Shown piece after piece: positions 61,771 to 64,000 of a DNA stretch of 64,000 nt. The stretch's first letter is position 1. The number at the start of each line of letters is the position of its first letter. The stretch is from Gammaproteobacteria bacterium (GTDB lineage Bacteria; Pseudomonadota; Gammaproteobacteria; DSM-16500): the NCBI GenBank assembly GCA_013286495.1, contig JABDFQ010000005.1, positions 25,865-89,864 on the forward strand, given 5' to 3'. The notes under the pieces were generated by a model that was not told the origin of the DNA, searched no databases, and saw nothing but the letters and a program-made list of their open reading frames with translations. A program made the translations under genes and the position numbers.

Positions 61771-63942
61771 TTACTTCATTCGATTGTTTGAGAAAGTAGG
61801 CAAAACATCATTTTGTGTAGCTAACTCTTTCTCCTTTTCCTGCAAAAACTCTTCCAGGATTTTATAAATATTTTTAAGCCTTGTAACTCGCACATATTTT
61901 TCTAATTTCAGGAATTGCTTATATCTTTCTTTAAATGCAGCACAATTATCATACTGACTAAACACGAGCTCACGTAAAATTGGTGCTGCGAGACTTTTTC
62001 CATGAGCTGACATGCCAAATGGACTATCTGTATATCCATATGAAGTGAACTCAATTAATTCCAGTTTTGCTTTTGTCACAGGATTCAAATTATTCTTTTT
62101 CAGCGTACCCAGTTTCAAACCTTCATGATAATGAGCGAGTAATAATTCAATTACTTCATTACAACCATGTGCAGCAGCTGGACCAAAAGCACTTGTTTTA
62201 GCAATGTTCCATGTCAGTTGTGCCTTGTTCTCCAGCAAATATTTCACAACCTCAATCTGATTATTTTCAGCTGCAAACATCAGTGCGGTTTGTTTACTAA
62301 CATCACAACAGTTAATAAACTGATTATCATATTTAGCCATATCCTTCATCAATTCCAGCTTACCTTTTTCCGCCAGCTTGAGAAACAAATCCTGCAATCG
62401 GGGAAGTAATTTTTCTTTAAATAGATTTGAATTATATGCGTAATTCAACAAACGATTAATCAAAGTTTTTGTAGCTTCTACATATTTGTCATTACTATTG
62501 AGTATTTTTTCAAATACTGATTCTCCGTTGTCATCTGTTTCCTTCAACAAAACAGGATAATGTTGCAGGAAATGATCAAGAATTTTGACAGTTGCATTTT
62601 CCTGCAAGGCATAAATATACGCGGTTTTTATCATCGAAATAATTTCAGGTTTTTCCTGCAATTCTCTTTTTTTGATTTCATCCAGAAAGCGTTCTACTAT
62701 TTCTTGATTCTTTCCAACTACTGCAGATTGTAATGCAGTAATATTTGCGTGTTCACCTCTATCATTTGTTTTGGCAAGAAAATTAATATCATGTTGCTGA
62801 AATATATATTCTAGCAGCGTAATTTTATTTTTATAACAAGCATACATCAATACAGTTTGATCACCTCCGTCTGCTGATGCATACAACGTATTATATTTAT
62901 CCAGAAATACTTTTAGGGTATCAAATGTCGCATGTCCCATAAGCACTTTATAAAAAACATCTTCAATATGGCCATATGAAAAAGATAGCTTTTTCTGTTT
63001 AAGGTTATAATCAAGCAGCAATTCAACACATTGTGGTGTTCCATTGATTGCTGCAAATGTAAGAGCCGACCAATCTTTGTGTTCATCTGATGTTGAAAGA
63101 TACTCCAAATTAATTCCTCGTTTCTTAAGCAGACATTCAACCAGTTTATGATTGCCTCCATTGCAGGCATACATGATAGCTGTCTGATTCATTTTATTTG
63201 TACTATTAATATATTTTGCATACCGTGACAATACATATTGCATCACCTCACTGTCATGATGCCAGAATGCAATCATATGAATGGGTAATATATTATATGT
63301 GTAAGTTTCTTCAAATATGCTTCCTTGTTTCTCAAGCTCTTTTATATGATCCAGTGGTTGTTCTGAGACAATGGCATAATATAAAATTTTTCCCAAACCA
63401 ATTACTCTTTTGGTATCCCATTCATCAGCCAGTTTAACCAGGCCTTGCTTTCCGCCTTTCTTTTTCTTGAATTTTTTTTGTATCTGTTTATACATAAAAT
63501 TTCGGAAATGCTGATAGTTTTTTTTCTTCGCTCGCCACATCAATGATTCATCTTCCAGATCTGATACATACATTTCAGGACGTCTCAAACGATTTCTTTG
63601 AAATGCAACAAAATCATTTTCTTCTATCATGTAAATATGATCTTGTAACTGCTGATATTTTCCGAGATTTTGATATTGCTTTTTATATGCGTTTTTAAAT
63701 TGCTGAAAGAAACTCATGTTACTGGCGGCATATTCCAGACGGTACGCTTTCTGCTTGAAACACCACAATGGAGCAGTGGCAAGGTCAGAGCACTTGAAAA
63801 ACTGCGAGAAAGCCTTATTAATCGTTGCAAGCTCGATGATTTGCTGTGGTCGGAGATATTCGAAAATAATGAGAATGCAATAGACTGGTAATGCGGATAG
63901 ATTAGAAATAATTTTAGTTTTTTCAATTGTGTGGGTTTGCAT
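61771..63942 (-). CDS. F-box and ankyrin-repeat protein
   Basis: 723 residues. Residues ~14-60 fit an F-box (SALPVYCILIIFEYLRPQQI). A basic helical linker follows, then ankyrin repeats: NKMNQTAIMYACNGGNHKLVECLL, DWSALTFAAINGTPQCVELLL, GDQTVLMYACYKNKITLLEYI, SKQTALMFAAENNQIEVVKYLL and AFGPAAAHGCNEVIELLL. Both modules are eukaryotic in style; F-box proteins recruit Skp1/Cullin ubiquitin ligases and ankyrins bind targets. The last 25 residues (EEFLQEKEKELATQND) are Glu-rich, as in Dot/Icm substrates. Secretion and host function are inferred. The same layout is known for Legionella and Coxiella effectors. Confidence 0.85.
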   Translation of the reverse strand: MQTHTIEKTKIISNLSALPVYCILIIFEYLRPQQIIELATINKAFSQFFKCSDLATAPLWCFKQKAYRLEYAASNMSFFQQFKNAYKKQYQNLGKYQQLQDHIYMIEENDFVAFQRNRLRRPEMYVSDLEDESLMWRAKKKNYQHFRNFMYKQIQKKFKKKKGGKQGLVKLADEWDTKRVIGLGKILYYAIVSEQPLDHIKELEKQGSIFEETYTYNILPIHMIAFWHHDSEVMQYVLSRYAKYINSTNKMNQTAIMYACNGGNHKLVECLLKKRGINLEYLSTSDEHKDWSALTFAAINGTPQCVELLLDYNLKQKKLSFSYGHIEDVFYKVLMGHATFDTLKVFLDKYNTLYASADGGDQTVLMYACYKNKITLLEYIFQQHDINFLAKTNDRGEHANITALQSAVVGKNQEIVERFLDEIKKRELQEKPEIISMIKTAYIYALQENATVKILDHFLQHYPVLLKETDDNGESVFEKILNSNDKYVEATKTLINRLLNYAYNSNLFKEKLLPRLQDLFLKLAEKGKLELMKDMAKYDNQFINCCDVSKQTALMFAAENNQIEVVKYLLENKAQLTWNIAKTSAFGPAAAHGCNEVIELLLAHYHEGLKLGTLKKNNLNPVTKAKLELIEFTSYGYTDSPFGMSAHGKSLAAPILRELVFSQYDNCAAFKERYKQFLKLEKYVRVTRLKNIYKILEEFLQEKEKELATQNDVLPTFSNNRMK

Positions 63943-64000
63943 TGGTGAGCTCTCGTTTGTGTTTTGTAGTGTTATGTGGGTATTTATACAGGTTTACCGA

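Noticed and set aside
61562..61867. 101-residue reading frame on the plus strand
   Set aside because: His/Cys/Thr/Leu low complexity caused by the CACACCTG tandem repeats; it overlaps the end of the ankyrin gene antisense.

Overview
The window looks like chromosomal DNA of a low-GC gammaproteobacterium, most likely of the order Legionellales (Coxiella/Legionella-like intracellular bacteria). The housekeeping genes are gammaproteobacterial in type and order (waaA, hldE, gmk-rpoZ, nnr-tsaE-amiB-mutL-miaA, orn, plsY, tsaD, rpsU-yqeY-dnaG, rpoD). The accessory genes include eukaryote-like F-box and ankyrin proteins, several coiled-coil proteins of unknown function, and a LuxR-type HTH fragment of the Legionella/Coxiella style. 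The assignment rests on gene content only; no 16S rRNA gene is present.

Layout. 1-32 kb is a conserved core: lipid A/Kdo and heptose synthesis, guanylate kinase and omega subunit, the cell-wall/tRNA-modification/mismatch-repair operon, two tandem aromatic amino acid permeases, the macromolecular-synthesis genes (with rpoD separated from rpsU-yqeY-dnaG by SulP, phoBR and a membrane protein), LemA with a DUF2207 protein, a DUF1460 amidase-like protein, and Mpg. A CAU-anticodon tRNA at 32.04 kb marks the switch to accessory DNA. 32-46 kb is visibly AT-richer and holds small membrane and secreted proteins, an F-box protein, a DUF763 protein, a homocysteine methyltransferase gene with an in-frame stop, a TetR/monooxygenase regulon, an AadA-like nucleotidyltransferase, a serine hydrolase and orphan coiled-coil proteins.

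45.9-57.5 kb is the most unusual part. It is a biosynthetic locus built around an AfsA-type (A-factor synthase) hotdog protein, together with an ANL adenylating enzyme, a HAD phosphatase, two short-chain dehydrogenases, a 2OG-Fe(II) oxygenase, a hexapeptide-repeat protein, two EamA exporters, a LuxR-like sensor without a DNA-binding domain, and a divergent phage-repressor-type HTH regulator with near-perfect 13-bp operators. The AfsA, phosphatase and reductase trio matches the steps of gamma-butyrolactone signal synthesis in actinomycetes, so this could be a butyrolactone-like signalling or small-molecule system in a gammaproteobacterium. 57.9-60.1 kb adds a thioesterase, an MTA/SAH nucleosidase-like protein and an alpha/beta hydrolase. 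That block is enclosed by two direct copies of the 5' end of the hexapeptide-protein gene and its upstream DNA. The window ends with a glyoxalase-fold protein and a large F-box/ankyrin protein.

A dispersed palindromic repeat family (core GTCGCATCTCGACTTCACCC) occurs between waaA and hldE (as a large inverted repeat with a 4x33-bp array), before phoB, as a degenerate trace before tetR, and across the end of the aadA-like gene, where it supplies the last codons. A second, unrelated large palindrome lies between nnr and the permease genes. No transposase, CRISPR array or rRNA gene was found.
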